From NCBI GenBank assembly GCA_036504235.1, contig DASXVN010000031.1, positions 15,740 to 79,739 of the forward strand: 64,000 bases of DNA. The letters run 5' to 3'. This stretch comes from Zipacnadum sp036504235. GTDB taxonomy: Bacteria > Armatimonadota > Zipacnadia > Zipacnadales > Zipacnadaceae. A program made the position numbers and the translations under genes. A model generated the notes under the pieces. That model searched no databases. It was not told the origin of the DNA and saw only the letters and a list, made by a program, of their open reading frames with translations. Below, piece after piece: positions 44,776-52,903 of this stretch (positions are counted from its first letter, which is position 1; each line of letters begins with the position of its first letter).

Positions 44776-47046
44776 TTGCCCAAGAACTACGACGTTCTGC
44801 CTGAATTTGACCGCGGTCAACTGACCTTCGACCCCATCCCCACCTTCTCGTACCAGGGTGACCTGGCTACCGAGTTGCAGGCGGGACTCGCGCCGCATGA
44901 CGCTTGGGGTTTGCTTGATTCCATGCTCTACGTGCGCCTGTTTGAGGAGATGATTATTCGCCTCAAGGACGGCAAGTTCGACCAGTTGCCGGGCCTCAAA
45001 TTCATCGGCGCCACCCACCTGTCCATCGGACAGGAGGCCGTCGCCGTCGGGGCGATGTCCGCCCTGCAGTGGGACGATCTGATCACCAGCACCCACCGCG
45101 GCCACGGCCACTCCGTCGCCAAGGGCTACTACTGGCTGCAGGGGGCCAGCGTTGACCAGTTGGCCGCTTTCATCGGCACCGAAGTGGACCTGACGGACCG
45201 GCCGGGGCTGCTGGACTGCGCCCTACAAGTGCATCTCAACCGCGCCATGGCCGAGCTGTTCGGCAAAGAAGAGGGCTACTGCCGCGGGCGCGGCGGGGGC
45301 ATGCACATCGCCGACTTCAACATGGGGCACCTGGGGGCCAACGCCATTGTGGGCGGCTCGTACGCCATCGCCGCCGGCGCCGCTTTGGCCTGCGACAAGC
45401 TCAGCAACGGCAAGGTCTGCCTCTGCCTGATCGGCGATGGCGCCACCAACAACGGCATCGCCCACGAGGCCTACAACTTCGCCACCATGAGCCAGTTCAA
45501 GCGCGGCCTACCGGTGGTCTACCTAATCGAGAACAACCAGTATGGGATGACCGGGCAGCAGCGCAACGAGGTCACCGGCGTGGACTACCTGGCTCGCCGC
45601 GGCTCGGGCTACAACCGGGAGAACATGCACGCGGAGGTCGTCAACGGCATGGACGTGCTGGCGGTCCGCGACGCCGTGGCCCGCGCCACCGAGCTGTGCC
45701 GCAACGGCGAGGGCCCGGTACTGCTGGAGGCCATGACCTACCGCTACATGGGCCACTCGCTCTCCGACGACCGCACCACCTATCGCTCCAAGGAAGAGGA
45801 GGCCGCCTGGCGCGCCCAGGACGCCCTCGACCATTACCAGGAGCAGCTCACCACGGCCGGCTTGGCCACCGCGGACAAGCTGCAGGTGCATCGCCAGCTC
45901 GCGCAGGAGCGCATTGACCGCTCCACTTTGTTCGCCGCCACCGCGACCGACCCGGACCCCTCGACCATCTACGAGGGGCTGTTCGCCGACACCAGCACCG
46001 CCCAGGCTGATCCCGCGTGGGAGACGCCGGCGGAGCAACTGGTCGGCGAACTGCCCAAGGCGCGGCGCTCCACCCAGGCGCTGCAGCGCCACACCGTCAC
46101 CGAGGCACTGCTCGAGGAGATGCTGCGTGACAAGCGCGTGGTGCTCTACGGCGAGGACGTGGCCGACTACGGGGGCGCTTTCGCCGCCACCCGGGGGCTG
46201 TTTGAGGTCTTCGGCCGCGAGCGGGTCTTCAACAGTGCCATCTCTGAGGCTGCCATCTGCGGCACGGCTTGCGGAGCGGCTATGGCCGGGTTGCGGCCGG
46301 TTGTCGAGCTGATGTACATTGACTTTGTCCTCATGGCCATGGACCAGGTGGGCAACCAGATCGCCAAGAACCGCTATATGTTCGGTGGCAAGGCCAAGCT
46401 GCCGCTGGTCATCCGCACCACGATCGGCGGCGGCAAGGGCTACGCGGGACAGCACTCGCAGAGCCTGGAAGCCGTCGTTGCCATGATGCCGGGTCTCAAG
46501 GTCATCGCCCCGGCCACCCCGGCCGACACCAAGGGGCTGCTCAAGGCCGCCATTCGCGACGATAACCCGGTCATCTTCATTGAGCACCAGCTCACCTACC
46601 TGGAACGCGGCGAGGTGCCCACCGAGGACTACACGATCCCCCTGGGCGTGGCCCGCGTCGCCCGCGAGGGAACCGATGTGACGTTAGTAGCGTACAGTTA
46701 TATGTACTACCGAGCGATGGCCGCGGCTGAGGCCCTGGCGGCCGAGGGGATCAGCGTGGAGGTCGTCGACCCCCGCACCCTGATTCCACTCGACGTGCCG
46801 ACGATTGCCGCCTCGGTCCGCAAGACCGGCCGGCTGGTCGTAGTCCAGCAGGCACCGGAAACCGGCTGCTTCGGCGAACATATCGCCTATGCCGTACAGC
46901 GCGAGATCTTCTCCTCGCTGCAAGCTCCGGTGCGCCTGGTGGCGGCCTGCAACGTGCCGCCGCCGATGGCTCCGCCCCTGGAGCAATTGAACATTCCGTC
47001 CGTGGAGCGTATCGCCGCGGCCGTCCGCGAGACGCTGCGCGGCTAG
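44776..47046 (+). CDS. 2-oxoacid (pyruvate/acetoin-type) dehydrogenase E1, alpha and beta subunits fused
   Basis: A 756-aa thiamine diphosphate enzyme. TTG 44776 is preferred because GGAG lies 8 bp upstream; a GTG at 44734 would add 14 residues without a good site. The alpha half has FIGATHLSIGQEAVAVGAM, a THRGHGHSVAKG motif, GRGGGMHIADF, and the ThDP motif GDGATNNG (about 219) to IENNQYGMT. The beta half begins near residue 435 (TVTEALLEEMLRDKRVVLYGEDVADYGG) and contains EAAICGTACGAAMAGLRPVVELMYIDF. Usually these are two genes. No E2 or E3 gene is in the window, so partners must be elsewhere. Confidence 0.93.
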   Translation: MPKNYDVLPEFDRGQLTFDPIPTFSYQGDLATELQAGLAPHDAWGLLDSMLYVRLFEEMIIRLKDGKFDQLPGLKFIGATHLSIGQEAVAVGAMSALQWDDLITSTHRGHGHSVAKGYYWLQGASVDQLAAFIGTEVDLTDRPGLLDCALQVHLNRAMAELFGKEEGYCRGRGGGMHIADFNMGHLGANAIVGGSYAIAAGAALACDKLSNGKVCLCLIGDGATNNGIAHEAYNFATMSQFKRGLPVVYLIENNQYGMTGQQRNEVTGVDYLARRGSGYNRENMHAEVVNGMDVLAVRDAVARATELCRNGEGPVLLEAMTYRYMGHSLSDDRTTYRSKEEEAAWRAQDALDHYQEQLTTAGLATADKLQVHRQLAQERIDRSTLFAATATDPDPSTIYEGLFADTSTAQADPAWETPAEQLVGELPKARRSTQALQRHTVTEALLEEMLRDKRVVLYGEDVADYGGAFAATRGLFEVFGRERVFNSAISEAAICGTACGAAMAGLRPVVELMYIDFVLMAMDQVGNQIAKNRYMFGGKAKLPLVIRTTIGGGKGYAGQHSQSLEAVVAMMPGLKVIAPATPADTKGLLKAAIRDDNPVIFIEHQLTYLERGEVPTEDYTIPLGVARVAREGTDVTLVAYSYMYYRAMAAAEALAAEGISVEVVDPRTLIPLDVPTIAASVRKTGRLVVVQQAPETGCFGEHIAYAVQREIFSSLQAPVRLVAACNVPPPMAPPLEQLNIPSVERIAAAVRETLRG

Positions 47047-47076
47047 TCCGGCCCGCTACCCGAGGGGGAACTTCGT

Positions 47077-48285
47077 TTGGGAATGAATAAGCCGCTCTTG
47101 CGGAATCTGACCGTGGGCCTGGCGGGGCTGTTCCTGTTCGGCCTGCTGCTGCATAGCAGCGCGCGGGACCGCGCCGCCGCGGAAACGCAGGCGGCGCCGC
47201 TGGTGCCCGTGCGCACGGCGGTGGCCCCCGCTCCCGCCTGGGACCCGGACGCCCTCCAGGTCGGCTACTCCCTCCCCGGCCCCGGCTCGGCGAGCATGAC
47301 GGCCGACAGCACCATGCCCCAGTATGGAGCGGCCCTGGGCCTGCTCGACGGGGCGCTGCTGGCCGGCGACGACAGTAACGCCGCGCACTGGCTGGCCGCC
47401 GGGCTGCTGATGAGCCAGGGCGATCTCCCTGCGGCTCGCTCGCAACTGCGTCGGGTCATCGCCGACTCGTCGGACGACTCCATCCTGGGCCTCAAGGCTC
47501 GCCTCCTGCTCAACGGGCAAGTGGGGCAGCGCAAGCTCATCGCCCTGGCCTTCGACGACTTTCCCTTCCCCAAAGAGTCCCTGCAACTGCTCAACGTCCT
47601 GTCGCAGTATCACGCGCCCGGCACCTTCTTCGCCATCGGGCACAAGGTCCGCGACTATCCGGACCTGGTCGCCCTGGCGCTGACGCAGGGGCACAGCATT
47701 CAGAACCACACCTATCACCACTATCGTCTCACCGACCTGACCGCCGTCCAGGTCGCTGACGAGTTCAACCTCTGCTCGCGTACGATCCGAGATTTTACCG
47801 GCGTCACGCCGCGCTACCTGCGCTGCCCGCACGCCGCTTTCAACGGGTCGATCGAGAAGATCGCTACGCAGTGCCATCTGGTTTGCGTGGACCCGATCGT
47901 CACCAACATCTACGACATGTCGGCCTCCAGTGACTTGATCTACCGCCGCTGCATGCAGCGGGCCCGACCCGGCGCCATTTTCGCGCTGCACGACGGTCTG
48001 CCCGCTACCATCAAGGCAATGCCCCGCGTGATCACCGACCTGCGCGCGCAGGGCTATGAATTCGTCACCGTAGACCAACTGCTTAGCAGTGGAGCCACGC
48101 CGCCCACCGCGCACCCCACGCGGGGCGCGCAGACCCGAGCGGCCGGCGGGTTGGACCTCGCCGCGCTCCTGGGCGGCCAGCTAGCGGCCTCGGCCGAGCC
48201 GGAAGCGGAGCCCTCCACTGCACCGGCGCCCTTGCAGTTCTCGATGAGCCCGCGCCCGGCGGTGGCCGTGGGCGGCGGGCAGTAG
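47077..48285 (+). CDS. Polysaccharide deacetylase (NodB-like), membrane-anchored
   Basis: A 402-aa protein. TTG 47077 lies 8-9 bp after GAGGGGG; an ATG at 47083 is the alternative. A hydrophobic anchor or signal lies at residues 10-29. The NodB domain spans about 150-330: motif 1 ALAFDDF (near 158), motif 2 NHTYHHY (near 210), motif 3 RYLRCPHAAFNG, and motif 5 FALHDG. The metal-binding Asp and two His are present, so deacetylase activity on a peptidoglycan or other amino sugar is likely. A poorly conserved Pro/Ala/Thr-rich tail ends it. It follows E1 by 30 bp, but functional linkage is unclear. Confidence 0.87.
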   Translation: MGMNKPLLRNLTVGLAGLFLFGLLLHSSARDRAAAETQAAPLVPVRTAVAPAPAWDPDALQVGYSLPGPGSASMTADSTMPQYGAALGLLDGALLAGDDSNAAHWLAAGLLMSQGDLPAARSQLRRVIADSSDDSILGLKARLLLNGQVGQRKLIALAFDDFPFPKESLQLLNVLSQYHAPGTFFAIGHKVRDYPDLVALALTQGHSIQNHTYHHYRLTDLTAVQVADEFNLCSRTIRDFTGVTPRYLRCPHAAFNGSIEKIATQCHLVCVDPIVTNIYDMSASSDLIYRRCMQRARPGAIFALHDGLPATIKAMPRVITDLRAQGYEFVTVDQLLSSGATPPTAHPTRGAQTRAAGGLDLAALLGGQLAASAEPEAEPSTAPAPLQFSMSPRPAVAVGGGQ

Positions 48286-48314
48286 CCGCGACTTCCCGAC
48301 TTTTCCGCAACCGA

Positions 48315-48343
48315 AAAGCCCCTCTCGGATCGAGAGGGGCTTT
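48315..48343 (+). terminator. Bidirectional hairpin terminator
   Basis: Perfect 12-bp arms, AAAGCCCCTCTC (48315-48326) and GAGAGGGGCTTT (48332-48343), around a 5-nt loop, lie between the convergent deacetylase and NeuB-fusion genes. Confidence 0.88.
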
Positions 48344-48373
48344 GTAGTTCCTGAGTGGCGCGAGGCCGGACTG

Positions 48374-50278
48374 CTAGCCGCCAATCTTTTCGATGGCTTC
48401 CTTGATCCGCAGCAGCGCGACCAGGGAGCCTTCCCCACCGTATAGGTGGCCCATCCAGATCTCCGGGATCACCATCGCCTCTACGTCCTGTAGCTCGCGC
48501 ATGACGCCCACGAGATCGGTCATCCCCTCGCCGAACTGGAGGGCCTCCGCGTCGGTGCCGGAGCTGTCGGCCAGGTGCAGATGGCGGATGTGGGGGCGGA
48601 TGATCCGCAGGTAATCGAGCAGGTCCTGGCCCACCAGATTGCACTGGAGTTGCGCGTGGGACAGGTCAAAGCACAGGTGCAGATCGCGCGCCGCTGCGAA
48701 AGCCGCGACCTCCTCGGCGTCCACGAAGATGTTGTGGTGCCACTGCCCGCCAAAGTACCAGGGGAAGGGCGGCATGTTCTCCAGCAGCACCTCCACCCCG
48801 GTTTCGCCCGCCAGTTGGTCCAAGGAGGCATGCAGGTTATCGAGCAGCACCTGGGGGTCCGGCACCCGCTCCTCGTAGCTCATGCCCCCGGGATGCAGCA
48901 CGATCAGCACCGGGTCCTGCTGCTCGGGGAAGCAGGCATCGTGGAGGTTACGCGCCGTCTCCAGACTGCGGCGGACGACCTCCAGGCTGTCCGCACGCTG
49001 GTCGGCGTCCTCCCCGCACAGGTCCAACAGTTGCCCGTGGTAGTACTCCGGCACGTGCAGGGACATGCGCCCGGGGAACCGGCGGGTCGGAATCTGCGGG
49101 TGATCGAGATCGTAGTCGGTGAGGTGGAACTCCAGCAGGTCCGGCTGCCACTCCGCGATCCGCTCGCAGTCGCGGTAGCGGACCACGCAGCCCCAGGGCC
49201 GCGGGAAGTCGCGCGTCACGCGCGTGGGCGTCAGGTCCGTGAAGTCCGACTCGCGGAACTGCTCGCCCTGCTTCACGTCGCGGGGCAAGGGGCGCCCCAA
49301 GAGCTCGCGGTAGCGCTGCGGGCTGACCCCGCTGCCCGGCCCCAGGGCCTGGAGCATGTCGCGGGTCAGCGCCTCGCCGGCGCGCAGGTCGCGGGCCGCG
49401 GCCAGACTCTTGCGCAGGGAGTGGCGGTTGAGGAACTCGCCCCGGGAGAGGGAGCGCCCCCCGCCGCCCAGGGCCTGCTCCAGGGCGCGGATGTCGCGTA
49501 CCTGCTTGAGGAGGCCGGCCGGCTCCAGGCTCGCCGCGTGGTCCAGCCCCGGCAGGGTGCGGTCCATCGTGATGTGCCGCTCGATCAGAGAGGCGCCCAT
49601 GCCGACCGCGGCGGTGGAGATGGCGATGCCTCGCTCGTGCCCGGAGTAGCCCACCGGCACGCCGAACTGGCGCAGTTGGTCCATCCCCCGCAGGTTGACG
49701 TTCTGGAAGGCCGCCGGGTAGGCGGATTGGCAGTGGAAGAGCGCAAACTGGGCCCCCGCCGCCTGCAGTAGCCCCACCGCGTGCTCGATTTCCGGCCAGG
49801 AGGACATGCCGGTGGAGACCAGCAGCGGCAGGCCGGTGCGCGCCAGGTACTCCACCAGGAAATCGTTGGTGAGATCGGCGCTGGCCAGCTTGAGGGCCGC
49901 CACATCCAGATCCATTAAGAAGTCCACGCTGGGCCGGTCCCAGGGGGTGCAGAGGAACTCCAGCCCGCGCTCCCGGGTGTACTCCGCCAGCCGGCCGAGG
50001 TCCGCGTCGGACAACTCGGCCTGCTGCAGGAAGGGAATGAGGAACTGCAGTTCCTTGTCGCTGCTCTCCAGGTTCTCAATCGTCTCCGCTGAAAACTGCT
50101 CGGTGAGCACGCGCTTTTGGAACTTGACCGCGTCCGCCCCGGACTCGGCGGCCAGGTCAATGAGCTGCCGTGCCAGCCGCGGATTGCCGTTGTGGTTGAT
50201 ACCGATCTCGGCGATGAAATAAACGGGTTGGCCGGCTCCGACCAGCTTATCGCCAATCCTGATGGTTGCGGCTTCCAT
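48374..50278 (-). CDS. NeuB-type sialic acid synthase fused to SAF domain and xylose-isomerase-like TIM barrel
   Basis: A 634-aa protein with two enzyme modules. Residues 1-280 are NeuB-like: FIAEIGINHNGNPRLARQLI, DAVKFQKR, a LCTPWDRPSVDFL motif, LKLASADLTN, VSTGMSSWPEIEHAV, GYSGHERGIAIS and ERHITMDRTLPGLDHAASLEP. A SAF (antifreeze-like) domain spans about 290-350 (SLRKSLAAARDLRAGEALTRDMLQALGPGSGV). Residues 370-634 are a sugar-isomerase/AP-endonuclease-like barrel (LLEFHLTDYDLDH; GVEVLLENMPPFPWY; LCFDLSHAQLQCN; HIRHLHLADSSGTDAEALQFGEG; VIPEIWMGH). It should condense phosphoenolpyruvate with an amino sugar; the role of the extra barrel is unknown. Confidence 0.85.
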   Translation of the reverse strand: MEAATIRIGDKLVGAGQPVYFIAEIGINHNGNPRLARQLIDLAAESGADAVKFQKRVLTEQFSAETIENLESSDKELQFLIPFLQQAELSDADLGRLAEYTRERGLEFLCTPWDRPSVDFLMDLDVAALKLASADLTNDFLVEYLARTGLPLLVSTGMSSWPEIEHAVGLLQAAGAQFALFHCQSAYPAAFQNVNLRGMDQLRQFGVPVGYSGHERGIAISTAAVGMGASLIERHITMDRTLPGLDHAASLEPAGLLKQVRDIRALEQALGGGGRSLSRGEFLNRHSLRKSLAAARDLRAGEALTRDMLQALGPGSGVSPQRYRELLGRPLPRDVKQGEQFRESDFTDLTPTRVTRDFPRPWGCVVRYRDCERIAEWQPDLLEFHLTDYDLDHPQIPTRRFPGRMSLHVPEYYHGQLLDLCGEDADQRADSLEVVRRSLETARNLHDACFPEQQDPVLIVLHPGGMSYEERVPDPQVLLDNLHASLDQLAGETGVEVLLENMPPFPWYFGGQWHHNIFVDAEEVAAFAAARDLHLCFDLSHAQLQCNLVGQDLLDYLRIIRPHIRHLHLADSSGTDAEALQFGEGMTDLVGVMRELQDVEAMVIPEIWMGHLYGGEGSLVALLRIKEAIEKIGG

Positions 50279-50327
50279 GAGTAGTTCCCCTTTGGGACGT
50301 TCCGGGGTTACCGGCCGACGCTTTCCC

Positions 50328-50439
50328 GTAGGGGCGGAAGTTCGGCGTCCGCGCCGAATCTCCGCCCGCGAGTGGCGCTAACGTGTGTGGCTGGCGCGGG
50401 CGGAGATTGTCCCGCAGACGGGTCAACTTCCGCCCCTAC
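50328..50439. repeat. Nested inverted repeat in gap between UroD-like and NeuB-fusion genes
   Basis: Outer arms GTAGGGGCGGAAGTT (50328-50342) and AACTTCCGCCCCTAC (50425-50439) are perfect. Inner arms AATCTCCGCCCGCG (50357-50370) and CGCGGGCGGAGATT (50395-50408) are also perfect, so the 112-bp unit can fold into a two-tier hairpin. The gap (50279-50471) contains nothing else. Confidence 0.8.
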
Positions 50440-50471
50440 AAACGGCAACGGCACGCCGGCCATACCAGCGA

Positions 50472-51482
50472 CTAGGCTTCGATCGACTCGGGGATTTCCA
50501 GGCCAGGCGCGGCCAGGTCGCGGAAGGCCTCCAGCATGATCCGCTTCTTCTCCAGCGGCACGCCGATCGCGTTGCCGTCGCCGTAGTCGCTGAGGATGAA
50601 CCCGCCCGTCGGGGTAGACCAGTGCTTGTAGAGCAGCGCGGCCTCCTCGCGGATGGCCTCCGGGTTCTTCCAGGGCAGGGTCATCTGGATGTCACAGGTG
50701 GTCTCAAAGCAAATCTTCCCGGCGTAGCGCGCGCCGATCTCCTCGATGCCCAGGTTGCGAGGCTGCTGGAGGTTGACCACATCCAGCTTGCAGTCAATCC
50801 ACTCGCCGATGACCTCATTCACGTGGCCGCAGGAGTGCATCCAGGAGTGCATCCCCGCGTCGTGCTGGGCGGCGAACAGGCGAGTGTAGCGGTCCTTGAA
50901 GAACTCGCGCCACATGGGCATCTGGATGAAGGTGGACTGCTGCGTACCCCAATCATCGGTCATGCCGAAGCCGTGGATGCGCCCGCCGAAGCGCCGCCCC
51001 AACTCGCGGGCCAGGCCCACGGGGAAGGCCAGCACCCGCTCGGCCAACTCGTGCACCAGCGCGGGCTGCTCGTACATGGCGACGAACAGATTGTCCATCC
51101 CCAGCAGGTAGTGCATGCGCTCAAAGAGCGTGAAGCCCAGTCCGGTCACCACATATTTGTCCCCCGCGCCGGCCAGCGCCTCCTCGATCGCCGCGTAGCG
51201 GTGGTCGTCGGTGGGATCGGGCCAGGGAACCTGGTCCATATCCTCAATTCGCTGGAGCGGGTGCCCCTTGGGCTGGCCCATATTGGTGATCCCGCTGGCC
51301 GGATCGGGGCGCTGCCACTGGCAGCCCCACTCATCGGTATCATTGTTCTCACTCTTCCAGCCGGTGCCTACCTGCAGGGGCACTCCGAAGGTGTCGTCAA
51401 TCCCCATGGAGGTAAAGCGCAAGGGCAGGCGCTCGGGGGAGTCGAACTCAATCGCTCGTCGTACAATTTCGTAGGAAGTCAT
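50472..51482 (-). CDS. Uroporphyrinogen decarboxylase/MtaA-family protein (second paralog)
   Basis: A 336-aa member of the UroD/MtaA superfamily, diverged from the one at 34580. Supporting features are MTDDWGTQQSTFIQMPMWREFFKDRYTRLF, HSWMHSCGHVNEVIGEWIDCKLDVVNLQQP, and ETTCDIQMTLPW. His and Cys in HSCGH match the zinc site used by methyl-cobalamin-dependent MtaA/CmuA enzymes. It lies between a phosphohexomutase and the NeuB-fusion gene in a sugar-related run, but is not obviously a sugar enzyme. Confidence 0.82.
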   Translation of the reverse strand: MTSYEIVRRAIEFDSPERLPLRFTSMGIDDTFGVPLQVGTGWKSENNDTDEWGCQWQRPDPASGITNMGQPKGHPLQRIEDMDQVPWPDPTDDHRYAAIEEALAGAGDKYVVTGLGFTLFERMHYLLGMDNLFVAMYEQPALVHELAERVLAFPVGLARELGRRFGGRIHGFGMTDDWGTQQSTFIQMPMWREFFKDRYTRLFAAQHDAGMHSWMHSCGHVNEVIGEWIDCKLDVVNLQQPRNLGIEEIGARYAGKICFETTCDIQMTLPWKNPEAIREEAALLYKHWSTPTGGFILSDYGDGNAIGVPLEKKRIMLEAFRDLAAPGLEIPESIEA

Positions 51483-51503
51483 GCAAATCCTCTCGCAGTC
51501 AGG

Positions 51504-52901
51504 TTAGCGCAAAGCGGCTTCGATCAGGTGTTGGGCGTGTTCGCCCCGGGCTCGGGCCTCCGGCTCGGTATCGGCCTCGGCCATGATGCGGATGATCGCT
51601 TCGGTGTTGCTGGGGCGCACGTGCAGCCAGGAGCCGTCGGGCCAGGAGATGCGCAGGCCCTCGGTCTCGTCCAGACTGCCCTCGCCCGCGTAGGCCTCGC
51701 GGAGGGCCAGTTGCACCCGCTGCACCCGCGCGGCCGGGCACTCCACGCGCAGCTTGACCATCGCCGCGGGCGGGAAACCGGCGACCCACTCAGATAGCTT
51801 CTGCTCACGGCGCGCCAAACCTTCCAGGATCAGGCACATGCCCCGGTGCGAGTCGCGGCAGTAATGCAGACGCGGGTCGATCACGCCGCCGTTGCCCTCC
51901 CCGCCAAAGGCCGCCGGCTCGTGACCGGCCTGCCCCCAGGCCCGCGCCTCGGCCTGCATCATCTCGACCACGTTGATCTCCCCCACCTTGGCGCGGAAGA
52001 CCGGGCAGCCCCAGCGGCGGCCGACCTCCTCCAGCAGGCGGGAGGCCGAGAGGTTGGTCACCAGCGGCAGCGGACCGCGCGCCGCCACGACCTCCGCGGA
52101 GAGCGGCACGGTGAATTCCTCGCTGATGGGCAGGCCGCGCTCGTCAATCACCGCCAGGCGGTCGGCGTCGGCATCCTGCGCGAAACCCAGGTCCGCGCCC
52201 AGCTCCGGCACCGCCGCGGCCAACGCGCCGAGGTTCGCCGGCAGCGGCTCCGGCGGCCGGGCGAAGTGCCCGGTGGGCTCACCGTTGAGCACCGTCACCT
52301 CGCAGCCCAGCTCCTCCAGCAGGCGCGGCGCCAGTTTCGTGCCCGCGCCGTTGCAGCAGTCCACGACCACGCGGAAGCGCCGGCGGCGGATCAACTCGAC
52401 GTCAATATTCTCCAGCAGCAGCCCCAGGTGCAGGTCCAGCGCCGTATCATCGTAGTGCAGGTCGCCGATTTCCTCGTTGGGGACCAGCGTGAAATCGCCC
52501 TGGTGGAAGACGTTGAGCAGCTCCTCCGCCTGGTACGGGTACAGGAAGACCCCGTCCGCGCGGATGAACTTGAGCGCGTTCCACTCCTGCGGGTTGTGGC
52601 TGGCGGTGATGGCGATGCCGCCGTCATAGTTGTCGCTACGGCTGATGGCGATCTGAAGGGTGGGTACCGGCACCACGCCCAGGTCCACCACCCGGCAGCC
52701 GCTGGCCAGCAGCGCGCCGGTGAGCGCCTCACGCACCATCTCGCCGCTGGGCCGGGTATCGCGCCCCAGGGCCACGCGGCCCCCGGTGAGGTACGTGCCA
52801 AAGGCCTGGCCCAGCGCGGAGACGAGCTGCGGCGTGAAGGACTCGCCCACCACGCCCCGCACTCCCGAGATACCGGTCTTGAGTGTCCTGATTCCGGGCA
52901 T
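51504..52901 (-). CDS. Phosphoglucomutase/phosphomannomutase family (GlmM-like), catalytically complete
   Basis: A 465-aa alpha-D-phosphohexomutase. ATG 52901 opens 3 bp after the upstream gene's stop; the frame runs on upstream but overlaps that gene. The phosphoserine loop is ITASHNPQEWNALKF with Ser101. The metal loop is FAQDADADRLAVID (DxDxDR), the sugar-binding loop GGEGNGGVIDP, and the phosphate-binding loop RPSNTEAIIRI. All four catalytic regions are therefore present. It converts hexose or hexosamine 6-phosphate to 1-phosphate, an early step towards nucleotide sugars. It is paired with a paralog lacking the catalytic serine. Confidence 0.92.
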   Translation of the reverse strand: MPGIRTLKTGISGVRGVVGESFTPQLVSALGQAFGTYLTGGRVALGRDTRPSGEMVREALTGALLASGCRVVDLGVVPVPTLQIAISRSDNYDGGIAITASHNPQEWNALKFIRADGVFLYPYQAEELLNVFHQGDFTLVPNEEIGDLHYDDTALDLHLGLLLENIDVELIRRRRFRVVVDCCNGAGTKLAPRLLEELGCEVTVLNGEPTGHFARPPEPLPANLGALAAAVPELGADLGFAQDADADRLAVIDERGLPISEEFTVPLSAEVVAARGPLPLVTNLSASRLLEEVGRRWGCPVFRAKVGEINVVEMMQAEARAWGQAGHEPAAFGGEGNGGVIDPRLHYCRDSHRGMCLILEGLARREQKLSEWVAGFPPAAMVKLRVECPAARVQRVQLALREAYAGEGSLDETEGLRISWPDGSWLHVRPSNTEAIIRIMAEADTEPEARARGEHAQHLIEAALR

Positions 52902-52903
52902 GG

